Source of the DNA: Alphaproteobacteria bacterium
GTDB taxonomy: Bacteria; Pseudomonadota; Alphaproteobacteria; UBA6615
Length of the DNA: 64,000 nt
Direction: 5' to 3'
Assembly (NCBI GenBank): GCA_011087645.1
Contig: JAALLF010000003.1
Location: 124,001 to 188,000, forward strand
In this document: positions 46,597 through 55,267 of the stretch, in pieces
Layout: each line of letters opens with the position of its first letter
How positions within the stretch are numbered: position 1 is the stretch's first letter
Program-made: the position numbers and the translations under genes
The notes under the pieces: generated by a model
What the model was told of the DNA's origin: nothing
The model's database searches: none
Seen by the model: the letters and a program-made list of their open reading frames with translations, nothing else

Positions 46597-47574
46597 ATGA
46601 AAGCTGCCACCGTTGGCGAGAATGGCGTGGTGATTGCGGATGTTGATATTCCGCAGCCTAAGCCCAACGAGGTTCTCGTTAAGGTCCGGGCCTGCGGCCT
46701 CAACCGTGCTGATTTGATGGTGGCGAGTGGATTGGCCCATGGTCGTGCGGGAGGTGTCGGTACCGTCATTGGATTAGAATGGTCCGGAGAGGTTGTCGAG
46801 GCTGGCGCCGACGTTGAAGGACTTGTGCCCGGCGACCGGGTGATGTGCTCGGGTAATTCCGGTTGGGCGGAATATGCGGTTACCGATTGGGCCCGTGCGG
46901 CGAAAATACCGGCCAACAATATGACCTTCGAGCAAGCCGCCACATTGCCGGTTGCGTTGCAGACCATGCACGATGCGATTATCACCAATGGTCGGCTGAC
47001 CAAAGGCGAATCAGTTCTTATCCAAGGGGCGAGCTCGGGGGTTGGTTTGCTGGGTCTGCAAATTGCCCGCGCCTTGGGGGCGGCTCTGGTGATCGGCACC
47101 TCGACCAATGCGGGTCGCCGGGCACGGCTCACTGAATTTGGCGCCGATCTGGCTCTGAATTCCTCCGATCCCGGATGGGTCGATGCGGTACTCGAAGCGA
47201 CTGATGGCAAAGGTGTGGATCTGATTGTCGATCAGATTTCCGGCACCCTCGCCAACCAGAATATGGCGGCCACGGCGATCTGTGGGCGGATCGTCAATGT
47301 CGGCCGTTTGGGCGGTACGACGGGTAAATTTGATTTCAACCTGCACGCCCTGCGGCGTATTGACTATATCGGCGTTACTTTCCGTACGCGCTCGGTCGAA
47401 GAGGTGCGCGAGATCACCCAGCGTATGCATGCGGACCTGGATGGTGCGGTGGAGGCGGGTGACTTGTCTTTGCCGATCGATAGCACCTTCGCCCTTGAGG
47501 ACGCCGGCGCAGCGGTCGAGCATATGCGCGCCAATGCTCATCTGGGCAAAATCGTTCTGACGATCGACGGGTAA
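46597..47574 (+). CDS. quinone-oxidoreductase-like MDR dehydrogenase
   Basis: The 325-residue protein is a zinc-free medium-chain dehydrogenase of the NADPH:quinone oxidoreductase group. The N-terminal GroES-like domain has EVLVKVRACGLNRADLM and IGLEWSGEVVEAG, and the Rossmann domain has LIQGASSGVGLLGLQIARALGA near residue 140. The zinc-ligand cysteines of alcohol dehydrogenases are absent. It may reduce quinones or enones. It ends 27 bases before a strong hairpin terminator. Confidence 0.9.
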   Translation: MKAATVGENGVVIADVDIPQPKPNEVLVKVRACGLNRADLMVASGLAHGRAGGVGTVIGLEWSGEVVEAGADVEGLVPGDRVMCSGNSGWAEYAVTDWARAAKIPANNMTFEQAATLPVALQTMHDAIITNGRLTKGESVLIQGASSGVGLLGLQIARALGAALVIGTSTNAGRRARLTEFGADLALNSSDPGWVDAVLEATDGKGVDLIVDQISGTLANQNMAATAICGRIVNVGRLGGTTGKFDFNLHALRRIDYIGVTFRTRSVEEVREITQRMHADLDGAVEAGDLSLPIDSTFALEDAGAAVEHMRANAHLGKIVLTIDG

Positions 47575-47600
47575 TGCGACGAACGGCAATTGTCAAAGCG

Positions 47601-47628
47601 AAAGGGCAGCGCCGCAGCTCTGCCCTTT
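47601..47628. terminator. bidirectional hairpin terminator between convergent genes
   Basis: AAAGGGCAG (47601-47609) pairs perfectly with CTGCCCTTT (47620-47628) over a ten-base loop. It is followed by CTAATTT on the plus strand and a T-rich run on the other. It sits between the convergent dehydrogenase and coiled-coil protein genes. Confidence 0.65.
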
Positions 47629-47659
47629 CTAATTTGACTAGTGGCGGTCCATTGGAAGC

Positions 47660-48724
47660 CTATTCAGTTGCCACCTCTTCGGAGGCGACCTGCAAGCCTA
47701 AATAATAATCGATTGTGTCTTGAACTTCGTCCGTTACTTCTTCCTTCGCCGCCTCGTCCAGGGTGTCGTCGGCGAGATTGTTGAGGCCGTCCGCCAGTAT
47801 CACAGCGTCAGCCAGATCGGTTGTTGCGTCAGACACCTCGTCACTGGCGTCATCGAAAACTGCCTGGGCAGCATTGACTGACTCACTGGCTTCGTTGAAG
47901 GCCGTCTGCTTATCGATAACGTCTTGCGCGGTATCGTCGACCGATGTTTGCAGATTATCGATATCAAGGGCGGCTATATCATCCTCGAGTTTCGTCAAAG
48001 CGTCGGCTTCTGCTTGGGCATCGCCTGCAAAGTTGGTTTCCGCGAAAGCCGTCTCTAATTTTTCCTTGTCTTTCAATGCTTTGTCCAATTCCGCAGTTGC
48101 GGCTTCGGCATCTTCGATTGCTGTATCGAGCTCCGACTGTGCGGCTGCGATTTCTTCTTCACTTGCGTCTAGCTCAGCTAAAAGCGGCTCTTCGGCCTCT
48201 TTCAAGGTTTGCAATGCCTCGGCCAAAGCAGCTTCGGCATCGCTTACAACCGTGCTTGCCTCGGTCCGCGTTTCCTTATACAGCCCCAACAAGCCAACGA
48301 CGGAGTTGAGCGAGGCGTTGAGAAAGGCGTTCTCGTTGGCGTGCCAGGCGTTCAGGCGCTTCAATTCGGACGGGTGCGCTAGGGCGTTTCCTTCCGAATC
48401 GGTGAAGGTCTTCTTATTGCTGCCGGCATTCGTTGCCACGCTGGTGCCCGACCGGCCGCTATTTCCACGGCTCGTCGAACCACTCTCGCCGCCACCGGAA
48501 CTGCTGCTCGACGTACTGCTCTTGGAGCCGCCGCCGCTGGTGGAACGGCTGCTGCGTTTGCTGCCGCTGTTACCGCCCTTGTTGCCGCCCTTTGCGGCGT
48601 AGGCGGAATTTTCCTTGATGGTGATGGTATCGGTGTCGCCGTCGATGCCCACACCAATAGGGGCCGCGATCACGGCAAAGGAAAACATTAGGCTTAGACC
48701 CAGCGGTCCGAAACGGGTGTGCAT
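47660..48724 (-). CDS. exported Ser/Gly-rich coiled-coil protein
   Basis: The start ATG 48724 (MHTRFGPLGL) follows GGAGAG; an upstream in-frame ATG at 48808 has no RBS. The 354-residue product has a signal peptide with cleavage near residue 24. A Gly/Ser/Lys/Arg low-complexity segment (about residues 45-100) includes SGGGSKSSTSSSSSGGG. A long acidic, Ala/Glu/Asp-rich helical region follows (about residues 145-354) with heptad-like spacing. It is probably exported and elongated, perhaps anchored by the basic segment to the envelope or surface. No family is recognised. It is at the right end of the second interruption. Confidence 0.7.
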   Translation of the reverse strand: MHTRFGPLGLSLMFSFAVIAAPIGVGIDGDTDTITIKENSAYAAKGGNKGGNSGSKRSSRSTSGGGSKSSTSSSSSGGGESGSTSRGNSGRSGTSVATNAGSNKKTFTDSEGNALAHPSELKRLNAWHANENAFLNASLNSVVGLLGLYKETRTEASTVVSDAEAALAEALQTLKEAEEPLLAELDASEEEIAAAQSELDTAIEDAEAATAELDKALKDKEKLETAFAETNFAGDAQAEADALTKLEDDIAALDIDNLQTSVDDTAQDVIDKQTAFNEASESVNAAQAVFDDASDEVSDATTDLADAVILADGLNNLADDTLDEAAKEEVTDEVQDTIDYYLGLQVASEEVATE

Positions 48725-48956
48725 CTTTAACTCTCCATATTCAAAACGGGGCGCGGCTCGATAGGCCGGAAGCTCTGACATGTGATTTCGCGGGAGAGTT
48801 TCGTTCAAACGCGCTGAATAAGTACTTAAGAAGCAATGACTTGTAGTTTTTCAAAATATGATCGAAAAAGAGAATAAAAAGTGTCAGAGGTACTGTGTAG
48901 TTTGAATAAAATATTTCCAAAAATTTTGATTTCCCTGATGCCTTTCGGAGGGACTC

Positions 48957-49343
48957 ATGACGACCAATATTCGTGAATTTGCCCGGGCGTTGGACCGTGC
49001 GGCGCGCCGCATGGTGGATGCGCCCCTGCTACGAGCGAAACAGGATATAGCGCGGACTGCGTTGAGTGGCTTCATCGAACGCACACCTTCGGTCACTGGC
49101 CACGCGCGAGCCAATTGGCAGGTGACGGTTGGTAGCCCGGCGACCGGCGTGGTGGCCGGGGCTGACCCGTCGGGCGGGGTCACTATGGCCAATGGGGTGG
49201 CGGCGATCATGGCCGACAGCGGCCCATTCGCCACCGTGTGGATCGTCAACAATGCGCCCTACATACAAGCCCTGGAACAAGGCAGCGCCACCCAGGCGCC
49301 CGCCAGCATTGTGGCGGTGACGCTCGCCGAATTACCGCGTTAA
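48957..49343 (+). CDS. HK97 gp10-like neck / tail completion protein
   Basis: The 128-residue protein starts at ATG 48957 (GGAGG upstream), with MTTNIREFARALDRAARRM. The NWQVTVGSPATGVV segment and the DSGPFATVWIVNNAPYIQALEQGSA region match the HK97 gp10-type neck protein (a site joining capsid connector to tail), with the YIQALE motif preserved. This opens the third phage block. An AT-rich stretch of about 230 bases lies upstream, after the coiled-coil gene. Confidence 0.88.
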   Translation: MTTNIREFARALDRAARRMVDAPLLRAKQDIARTALSGFIERTPSVTGHARANWQVTVGSPATGVVAGADPSGGVTMANGVAAIMADSGPFATVWIVNNAPYIQALEQGSATQAPASIVAVTLAELPR

Positions 49344-49358
49344 GAGAAACGAGGACCG

Positions 49359-49769
49359 ATGAGTTTTGCCGCCGCCGCCGCCACTATCCGCCAGCGCTTC
49401 GCCACCGAGTTCGCCCTGGTGCGCGCCACGGTGCCCGTAGCCTATGCCAATCGCCAATTCACGCCGCCCGATAATACGGAGTGGGTGCGCCTCAATATTA
49501 TCGAGGGCGCCAGCACCTTGGCCGGCATCGGCGGGGTTGGCGCCAATCTGTACCGCAACAATGGTGTCGTGGCGGCGCAGATCTTTGTGCCTGTGGCGGT
49601 CGGCGACGGTCTGGCCTATGAGATCGCCGACGATATTGCGGCGATTTTCCGCGGCAAGCTGGTCTCCGGCGTCCATTTTCGCAGCCCCTCGACCTTCCCT
49701 GCCGGACCCGACGGCGCCTGGTACCAGCGCAACGTCAATGTTCCCTTTCGCGCCGATCTGATCGGCTGA
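49359..49769 (+). CDS. phage tail terminator-like protein
   Basis: The 136-residue protein starts MSFAAAAATIRQRFATEFAL and contains WVRLNIIEGASTLAGIGGVGANLYRNNGVVAAQIFVPVAVGDGLAYEIADDIA, then VPFRADLIG at the end. This matches the DUF4128-type tail terminators that cap the tail tube. Its place between gp10 and the tail tube is canonical. It lies 15 bases after the gp10 gene. Confidence 0.88.
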   Translation: MSFAAAAATIRQRFATEFALVRATVPVAYANRQFTPPDNTEWVRLNIIEGASTLAGIGGVGANLYRNNGVVAAQIFVPVAVGDGLAYEIADDIAAIFRGKLVSGVHFRSPSTFPAGPDGAWYQRNVNVPFRADLIG

Positions 49770-49845
49770 AGCCCTAAACCGGCCTTGGGCAAGCCGCTCG
49801 ACCGCGTCGTGACGACGCCGTCATTCCCCCTTGAAGGAGCCCCCC

Positions 49846-51021
49846 ATGGCGATTGCCGATACCAGCGATACAAGATTAGCGTTCATCCCCGAAGTCACCT
49901 GGGGCGCCACCCCCGCGACGCCCGCCTTCCAGAAGGTGCGCTACACGGGTGAAAACTTCGCCCACGCCAAAGCGACCGTCGTTTCGAATGAAATTCGGTC
50001 CGACGCCGAGGTTGCAGACCTCGTTCAAGTCGGCGTTTCCGGCGAAGGCGGCTACGACTTCGAGCTGTCTCAAGGCGCCGAGTTCGACACATTGTTCGAA
50101 CACGCCTTGCGCGGCACGTTCGCCCAAATCGATTCCGGCCTGTTTACCGGCGATGTGGGCTCGACAAGCACCTTCACGCGCGCCACCGGCGATTTCCTGG
50201 CCGATGGTTTCCGCGCTGGGCAGGCGATTATCACCACCGGCTATACCGATGTGGCGAACAACGGGTCGTTCACCGTTCTCAGCGTCGCGGCGCTGACTTT
50301 GACCATCGTCGAGACGACGCTGGTTGTGGAATCGGGCGGTGGCAACGAACAGATCACCGTGGCCGGCACCACATTGCTCAAAGGCGGCATCGAGAAGAAG
50401 TCCCTGTCGTGGGAGAAGTTTCTCGAAGGCGGCGGCACCGATTCCTACCAGCGATTCACCGGCGGGCGGGTGAACAACTTCAACCTGGACTTCTCCACCA
50501 ACGAGATCGTCACCGGCCGCTTTGATGTGGTGGGCAAAGAGGGCGAAGCGCTCGACACCGCGATCATCGCCGGCGCGACCTATGTGGAGCCCAATACCAA
50601 CGACATCTTCAACGCCGTGCAAGGCGCGGTGCTGACGGTGGGCGGTGTCACTGGCCAGGTGTTCCTGACCAACCTCACCATGGCTTTGACCAACAATGCC
50701 GCGCCGCGCAACGCTATCGGTAATCTGCCGGCCATCGACGTGCGCTACGGGCGGCGCGAGATCACCGGCAACATCACCGCCTATTTCGACGCCAGCGCCG
50801 GCGGCAAAGAGCTCTATGACGCCTTCGTCGCCCATACCGCCGGCGCGCTCCGCTGGTCGGTCAACGACGGCACTAACAGCTACACGTTTCATCTGCCGAA
50901 AGTGAAATATGCCACCGGCCTGACCAATATTGGCGGCAACAACGAAGACGTGCTGGTCGAGGCGACCTATCAGGCTCTGGTCGACACCGCGTTTGGCTCG
51001 TCGATCTACATCATCGCCTAG
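49846..51021 (+). CDS. major tail-tube protein with embedded NNG repeat domain
   Basis: The start ATG 49846 (MAIADTSDTR) follows AAGGAG. The 391-residue protein opens with RLAFIPEVTWGATPATPAFQKVRYTGENF, the tail-tube pattern, and ends with the normal DVLVEATYQALVD...YIIA. An about 70-residue extra beta domain lies at about residues 103-175 (nt 50152-50370). It has the form STFTRATGDF..DGFRAG..I...NNGSFTV and closely resembles domains in two other tail genes here. The tube protein polymerises around the tape measure. It is unusually long. Confidence 0.9.
   Translation: MAIADTSDTRLAFIPEVTWGATPATPAFQKVRYTGENFAHAKATVVSNEIRSDAEVADLVQVGVSGEGGYDFELSQGAEFDTLFEHALRGTFAQIDSGLFTGDVGSTSTFTRATGDFLADGFRAGQAIITTGYTDVANNGSFTVLSVAALTLTIVETTLVVESGGGNEQITVAGTTLLKGGIEKKSLSWEKFLEGGGTDSYQRFTGGRVNNFNLDFSTNEIVTGRFDVVGKEGEALDTAIIAGATYVEPNTNDIFNAVQGAVLTVGGVTGQVFLTNLTMALTNNAAPRNAIGNLPAIDVRYGRREITGNITAYFDASAGGKELYDAFVAHTAGALRWSVNDGTNSYTFHLPKVKYATGLTNIGGNNEDVLVEATYQALVDTAFGSSIYIIA
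50152..50370 (+). repeat. NNG beta-domain copy 1 (in the tail-tube gene)
   Basis: About 70 residues: DVGSTSTFTRATGDFLADGF then NNGSFTVLSVAALTLTIVETTLV. The same pattern recurs at 62391-62607, with a 16-base identical nucleotide core TGACCATCGTCGAGAC and long near-identity around it, and more weakly at 57292-57519. Confidence 0.85.
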
Positions 51022-51135
51022 CACAGAGGTCCAAGGGCGCTTCTCCCGGCGCTACGGACACTGGGCGGGCGATCGTGTTGTCGGGCACGTCCCCGCCCAG
51101 CTTATTTCGATCACCCGACTGAAAAGGAACCCGGC

Positions 51136-51576
51136 ATGACAGATTTTAGAGACCGCTTTTTTACCGACCACGCCATGGAAGAGGATGGCGTGTGGGTGGA
51201 CTTTGGAGAAGGGCTGGAAGTCAAAATTCGCCGCTCCGATTCCCGCGCCTCGCGCGAGACTTTCCGGCGGCTCTACAAGCCCTACCGCAAGATGGAAGAG
51301 GCGGGTAACGCCATTCCCCACGACGACGAAATTCTGATCCGCGCTAAATGGACCGCCCAGGCCCTGGTCGCCGACTGGAAGGGGGTGACCGACCGCAAGG
51401 GCAAGCCGGTCAAGTACGACCCGGAAAACCTCAAATCGGCGATCGATCTGCTGGTCGATGCCCGTGACTTCCAGAAGCTGATCAACGATTTTGCCGACGA
51501 GCAGGAGACCTTCCGCGCCCAGGCGGTCGAGGAGGCGGCAAAAAACTCACCAGCGCCCTCTGGTTCGACCTCGTAA
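51136..51576 (+). CDS. tail assembly chaperone, short form (gpG-like)
   Basis: The 146-residue protein (MTDFRDRFFT) is the short chaperone made without frameshifting: DGVWVDFGEGLEVKIRRSDSRASRETF, then a helical region. It ends at 51576. A canonical A AAA AAC heptamer at 51540-51546 lies near its end and allows a -1 shift into the longer GT product. The chaperone coats the tape measure during tail assembly. Start chosen from AAGGAACC upstream. Confidence 0.88.
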   Translation: MTDFRDRFFTDHAMEEDGVWVDFGEGLEVKIRRSDSRASRETFRRLYKPYRKMEEAGNAIPHDDEILIRAKWTAQALVADWKGVTDRKGKPVKYDPENLKSAIDLLVDARDFQKLINDFADEQETFRAQAVEEAAKNSPAPSGSTS

Positions 51577-51881
51577 AGGGCAAGTCGGCAGCGGACATCG
51601 AGAAGCTGCTCGACCAGGCCGGCAAGCCCCTGCCCGAATGGATCCTCAACCGGCCTCGGGTGCCGGCGCATTTGAGCGAATATTGGCGCGCCTTCATCTT
51701 CCTCAATCACAGCCGGCCCGCCTCGGGCTTCGGTCCCGCGGCGATCCCGTTCTCCGAAATGCGCCAATATCTCGACGAATACGCCATCACCGGCGACGAC
51801 CGGGACGACTATATCCACTTCATTCGTGCGCTGGATGCTGAACTCCTGCGCTTTAAGCCGTCTGAGGGCGGTGAAAAGTAG
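51136..51881 (+). CDS. tail assembly chaperone, frameshifted long form (gpGT-like)
   Basis: After the slippery heptamer a -1 shift leads to the frame that reads LTSALWFDLVKGKSAADIEKLLDQAGKPLPEWILNRPRVP, then HLSEYWRAFIFLNHSRP and ends EGGEK at 51881. The downstream frame stays open from the heptamer to its stop, and its product of about 248 residues has the expected T-domain length. This reproduces the lambda G/GT arrangement. A GTG at 51660 is not needed, because the frame joins directly to gpG. Confidence 0.85.
51540..51546 (+). promoter_or_regulatory. programmed -1 ribosomal frameshift site A AAA AAC
   Basis: In the chaperone frame the codons are GCA AAA AAC TCA, so the heptamer A AAA AAC fits the X XXY YYZ rule exactly. 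Slipping one base back opens the T frame. A downstream stem-loop was not proven. Confidence 0.85.
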
Positions 51882-52006
51882 GGGTGCGGCCGCTGCGGGA
51901 CCGGCAGAAAATCACGGAATTTCAGTATGTTAGAATAATGTTACTTGCGGCGACCATGGTTCGGCTCTTAGACTTCAGGTTTCAACTTATGGGAGCCGGT
52001 CGCACC

Positions 52007-52534
52007 ATGAAGCGAAGCGCACGATTTGCCACGGTAATTTTGCTCGCTGGGCTAGTGCAGGTTTCTGTGTCGGGGGTGGTGTGGGCCGAGAACACAAGCT
52101 GGAGCCATTCGGAAGGATTTGATGAAAAAGCCAAACAGTCGGTTTCATCCGCCTCTTCCTTTCAATTATCAGGTGACGACTTCAACGGCGGTATAATTTT
52201 TCACTGTGTTGGTACCGACTTAGCTTCCAATTTTTCTGCTTCCGTACTTATTAGAAAAGACGACTTTTATCCGTTCGAAAAGAATGATGTTTTCTGGCGC
52301 ATCGATAGCGGGGCTGAGCCGAAATCTGTCTGGCAACGCGGTGACGATTCATGGGGCGGTCTGCGATTGGTAGGGCCTCGCGCCCTTGAACTGGCTTTTG
52401 AAATGTTGCGCGCAAGAAAGCAGGTGCAAATTACAACAGACCATGGCTCGATCGTTAACGATTTGACGAATTATAAAGATGCGATCGCGCGCATGTTTAA
52501 GCATTGTGTTACGCCATACGTAAGGCCGTATTAG
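52007..52534 (+). CDS. exported cargo protein between chaperone and tape measure
   Basis: The start is probably ATG 52007 (MKRSARFATV), giving 175 residues with a signal peptide ending near VWAEN. The frame extends to 51884 but the extra N-terminus is poor. The mature protein has FHCVGTDL, SASVLIRKDDFYPFE, WRIDSGAEP and GGLRLVGPRALELAFEMLRARKQVQI, ending MFKHCVTPY; two cysteines may pair. The gene and its flank are less GC-rich than the tail genes. It is an insertion (moron) in the normally tight chaperone-tape measure interval. It resembles periplasmic proteins with an LR-GP-AL-L pattern but no family is assigned. Confidence 0.65.
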   Translation: MKRSARFATVILLAGLVQVSVSGVVWAENTSWSHSEGFDEKAKQSVSSASSFQLSGDDFNGGIIFHCVGTDLASNFSASVLIRKDDFYPFEKNDVFWRIDSGAEPKSVWQRGDDSWGGLRLVGPRALELAFEMLRARKQVQITTDHGSIVNDLTNYKDAIARMFKHCVTPYVRPY

Positions 52535-52788
52535 ACAACTTTTCGGCGAACAGACGTTATTGTGAGAGCAGTATTTCACCGCAGCTGTTGCGATCACGAT
52601 CTTAACGACTAGCCAATTTTCTCCATCATTTTTTGCACTTGTCAATTTCGCGCAGTCTCACGCTGCCGAAAATAAGAAGTAACTGCAGAAGTCTTCCCTC
52701 CACCGAAGGAAAAGGCGCGGGCAACAAATTTGCGAAGCGATAGTATTTTCTTGAGGCTGCATCAAGATGGATTTTTAGAGGAATTCTG

Positions 52789-54885
52789 ATGGTTGATCCA
52801 ATCACCCTTAGCCTCGCGATTGACTCAAGTGGTGCTAAGCAAGGCGCTGCAGAGTTTAGCCGCGCGGCGGACGACATCAAGAAAAAGGCGGCGGAAATGA
52901 GCCGTGCGGTCGGGAAAGCCGGCGGCGGCTTCGACAAGCTGAAAAAGGCCGCGAACGACAATTCGCGAATTTTGGCCGGAACCGCGCGATCCCTGCGCTA
53001 AGTCGAGTCTGCTGTGAACAGCCTCTCACGGAGCGCTGGTGATGAAGTTCGGCCGCTGACGGATTCACTTAATGCGCTTTGTGAAAAACTCGGCGAAAGC
53101 AAGAAACAAACGAACAGTTTGGCACTTGCCTTTGACCTATTGGGTGCTGCTGCGGATATCATCGAAATCGTGGGGTTTTTGAACAAAATTGAACGGATGC
53201 GCCGCCTATTTAAGAGAATTATTGAGATAGCTAACATTGCGAGGTTAGCTATTGCTGGGTTTGGCGTTGCGGTTGGCGCCGCCGCTGTGGCAGCAGCTCC
53301 TTACATCGCTGCACTTGCGGTCCTTGCGGGCGGCGCCTTTCTCTTCGAGCGCGCTTTGACCAGAAGTGCGCGGGCACAAGATGATATCAATGAAGCTATT
53401 GCCCGAGGCAATACGCTATTGGAGGAGGCGAGCAAACTTTCTGGTGGAGAAAGGGTGGCGAAGAACGCGGAAGCGAGGAAGGAATTTCAAGATGCCCTTG
53501 CAACCAACCAGAAGGAACTCGAGCGCGCACGAGCGCAGAAAAAAAGGAAAGAAAATCTTCTTAAGTCATTTCCGGAAATCGATGAGGATCCTCTTGCCAA
53601 GCCGGAGGACGGCGTCAGGGACCGTGCACGTCGGGAGATTGAAGGTAACCAGAAAATTTTGAGAGCCCTGATCGAAAAAGTGGATCAGTTAGAAACCCAA
53701 AGGGGGGAGATTCAACAGAGAATAAAATTTATCGACGAGGATGATCAAAAATTTGGTGCTCCTCGCGAGCAAGGCCAAGCGTCAGGAGCTTTTCCGGAAG
53801 ATGCTGGATTGGCAGCTCAACTTGAAGAAGACCGACTGACCGCCGAGGAATTTGAACGGAATCTCGCGGCGCTGCAAGAACGACTCGACCCGCTGGGGGC
53901 GGCGACACTGGCCTACAAAGCGGATCTCAAGTTGCTTGAGAAGGCCCAAAAAGACGGCCTTATCACTGAGGCTAGAAGCCTAGAACTAAAAGACAAGCTC
54001 AAACAATCGACAATGGATGCGCGCGACCCCGTTGCCGCGCTGCGGCAGAAACTTGAGGCAGAGCGCAACCAGATAATGATGACCGACGATGAGCGGGAAA
54101 TCAGCAACCGCTTGTTGGAAATTGAGGCTCGTTTAAAAACGGCCGGTGTTAATGTCTCCGACGAGGTGAAACAGTCGTTGGAACGCGAACTGATAGCCAT
54201 TCAGAATCTGCGCAAAGGACGCGAAGCGGCCAATGAGGCGCAAAAAAAGGCCGATGCGGATTTAGAGAAACGCCAACAGGACACCGAAGAGAAAATGAAG
54301 CGCCGCGCCGAGGCGGTGGATGAGGTGTTCGGCGATATCCGCGATGCGGCCAAGGATTCTATCAAGGATGTCATCAAAGGCACTGAATCAATCGGCGACG
54401 CGTTCCAGAAACTGGCCGACCGCATTACCGATATCCTGCTCGATCTGGCGCTGGAAGAACTGCTCTCCGGTGGCACCGGTTTCACCGATGTGTTTGGGAC
54501 GATCTTTGGCGGCATCGGCGATATATTCGGCAGCGCCCCGGCGAACCTGGCAGGGCCCGCGGGAATTGGGATATTACCGATTGGCCGTCAGGGCGGCGTT
54601 ATCGGGCAAGATAGGTTCCCCGTCCGGCGTTTTCACGATGGCGGGTTTCCCGGCCTGCGGCCCAACGAGGTCCCCATTATCGCGCAGCGCGGCGAGGAGA
54701 TTCTGGCCCGTGGCGATCCTCGCAATGCCGCGAATGGCAGCCCCGGGTCAGGCGGCGGTGTCGTGGTCAACGTCACCTTCCCCAACGCTCGCAACACCGA
54801 CGAGGCCCGGCAGGCGGGCAGCGAAATCGCCGCCAAGGCCGCCGCCGCGGCGCAGCGGGGCATGGCGCGCAAGGGCATCGGCTGA
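52789..54885 (+). pseudogene. tail tape-measure protein with an in-frame TAA
   Basis: ATG 52789 (GAGG upstream) starts MVDPITLSLAIDSSGAKQGAAEF, and after 70 codons a TAA (52999-53001) interrupts ARSLR-stop-VESAVNSLSRSAG; the same frame then runs without another stop to 54885. Total about 698 codons. A hydrophobic region at about residues 145-190 and a long coiled coil are typical for tape measures. The C-terminus RGEEILARGDPRNA and VVVNVTFPNARNTDEARQAGSEIA is the classic tape-measure end. A CAA or CAG to TAA change is the simplest explanation. A restart at GTG 53014 would lack the N-terminal 75 residues. Confidence 0.82.
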
Positions 54886-54908
54886 TCCTCTTTCCGGTCG
54901 AGCGGCCG

Positions 54909-55163
54909 TTATAGCTGGCCGTCTTGGGCGCTGGCGAAGCGCACCCGCCACCAGGCCCGTAGGCAATCCACGCTGGTGGGGTCGACATCGCCGTGCAACG
55001 CCATGTCGGCGCGCGCGCGTGCTGCGGCCAGGCTCTCAGGCAGGCCGGTATGGGACGCGGTATCGACCACCAGCCAGCGGCACGGGCTGAGGCTGCCATA
55101 GCCCGCGAATGTCGCGCCCGAGGCGGCGACCAGTAGTACAGCAGATAAAAGTATCCAGCGCAT
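54909..55163 (-). CDS. small exported protein on the opposite strand inside the tail cluster
   Basis: The ATG at 55163 starts MRWILLSAVLLVAASGATF, a signal peptide. The 84-residue product continues GYGSLSPCRWLVVDTASHTGLPESL, then DVDPTSVDCLRAWWRVRFASAQ. Two cysteines (SPCRW, VDCLRAWWR) are a recurrent pattern in small exported proteins placed before DUF2460 in alphaproteobacterial prophages, as I recall. It may be a conversion gene acting on the host envelope. Function unknown. Confidence 0.6.
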   Translation of the reverse strand: MRWILLSAVLLVAASGATFAGYGSLSPCRWLVVDTASHTGLPESLAAARARADMALHGDVDPTSVDCLRAWWRVRFASAQDGQL

Positions 55164-55267
55164 GGCGGCGACCCTACCACCCGCGCTTGGCAAAAATAAG
55201 GCAGGGCCTTGCGGCCCCCCCCTTGGGGCGACGAAGACGATTTCAGCATCACAGGAACCAACCGCCT

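Noticed and set aside
49876..51024. Long open frame of 382 codons on the minus strand, antisense to the tail-tube gene
   Set aside because: It is a GC-frame shadow; the plus-strand gene has a clear tail-tube pattern, and the antisense translation has no recognisable features or RBS.
52999..53001. Stop-codon reassignment as an explanation of the tape-measure TAA
   Set aside because: Other phage genes in the window use TAA, TAG and TGA as normal stops, so a single mutation is more likely.
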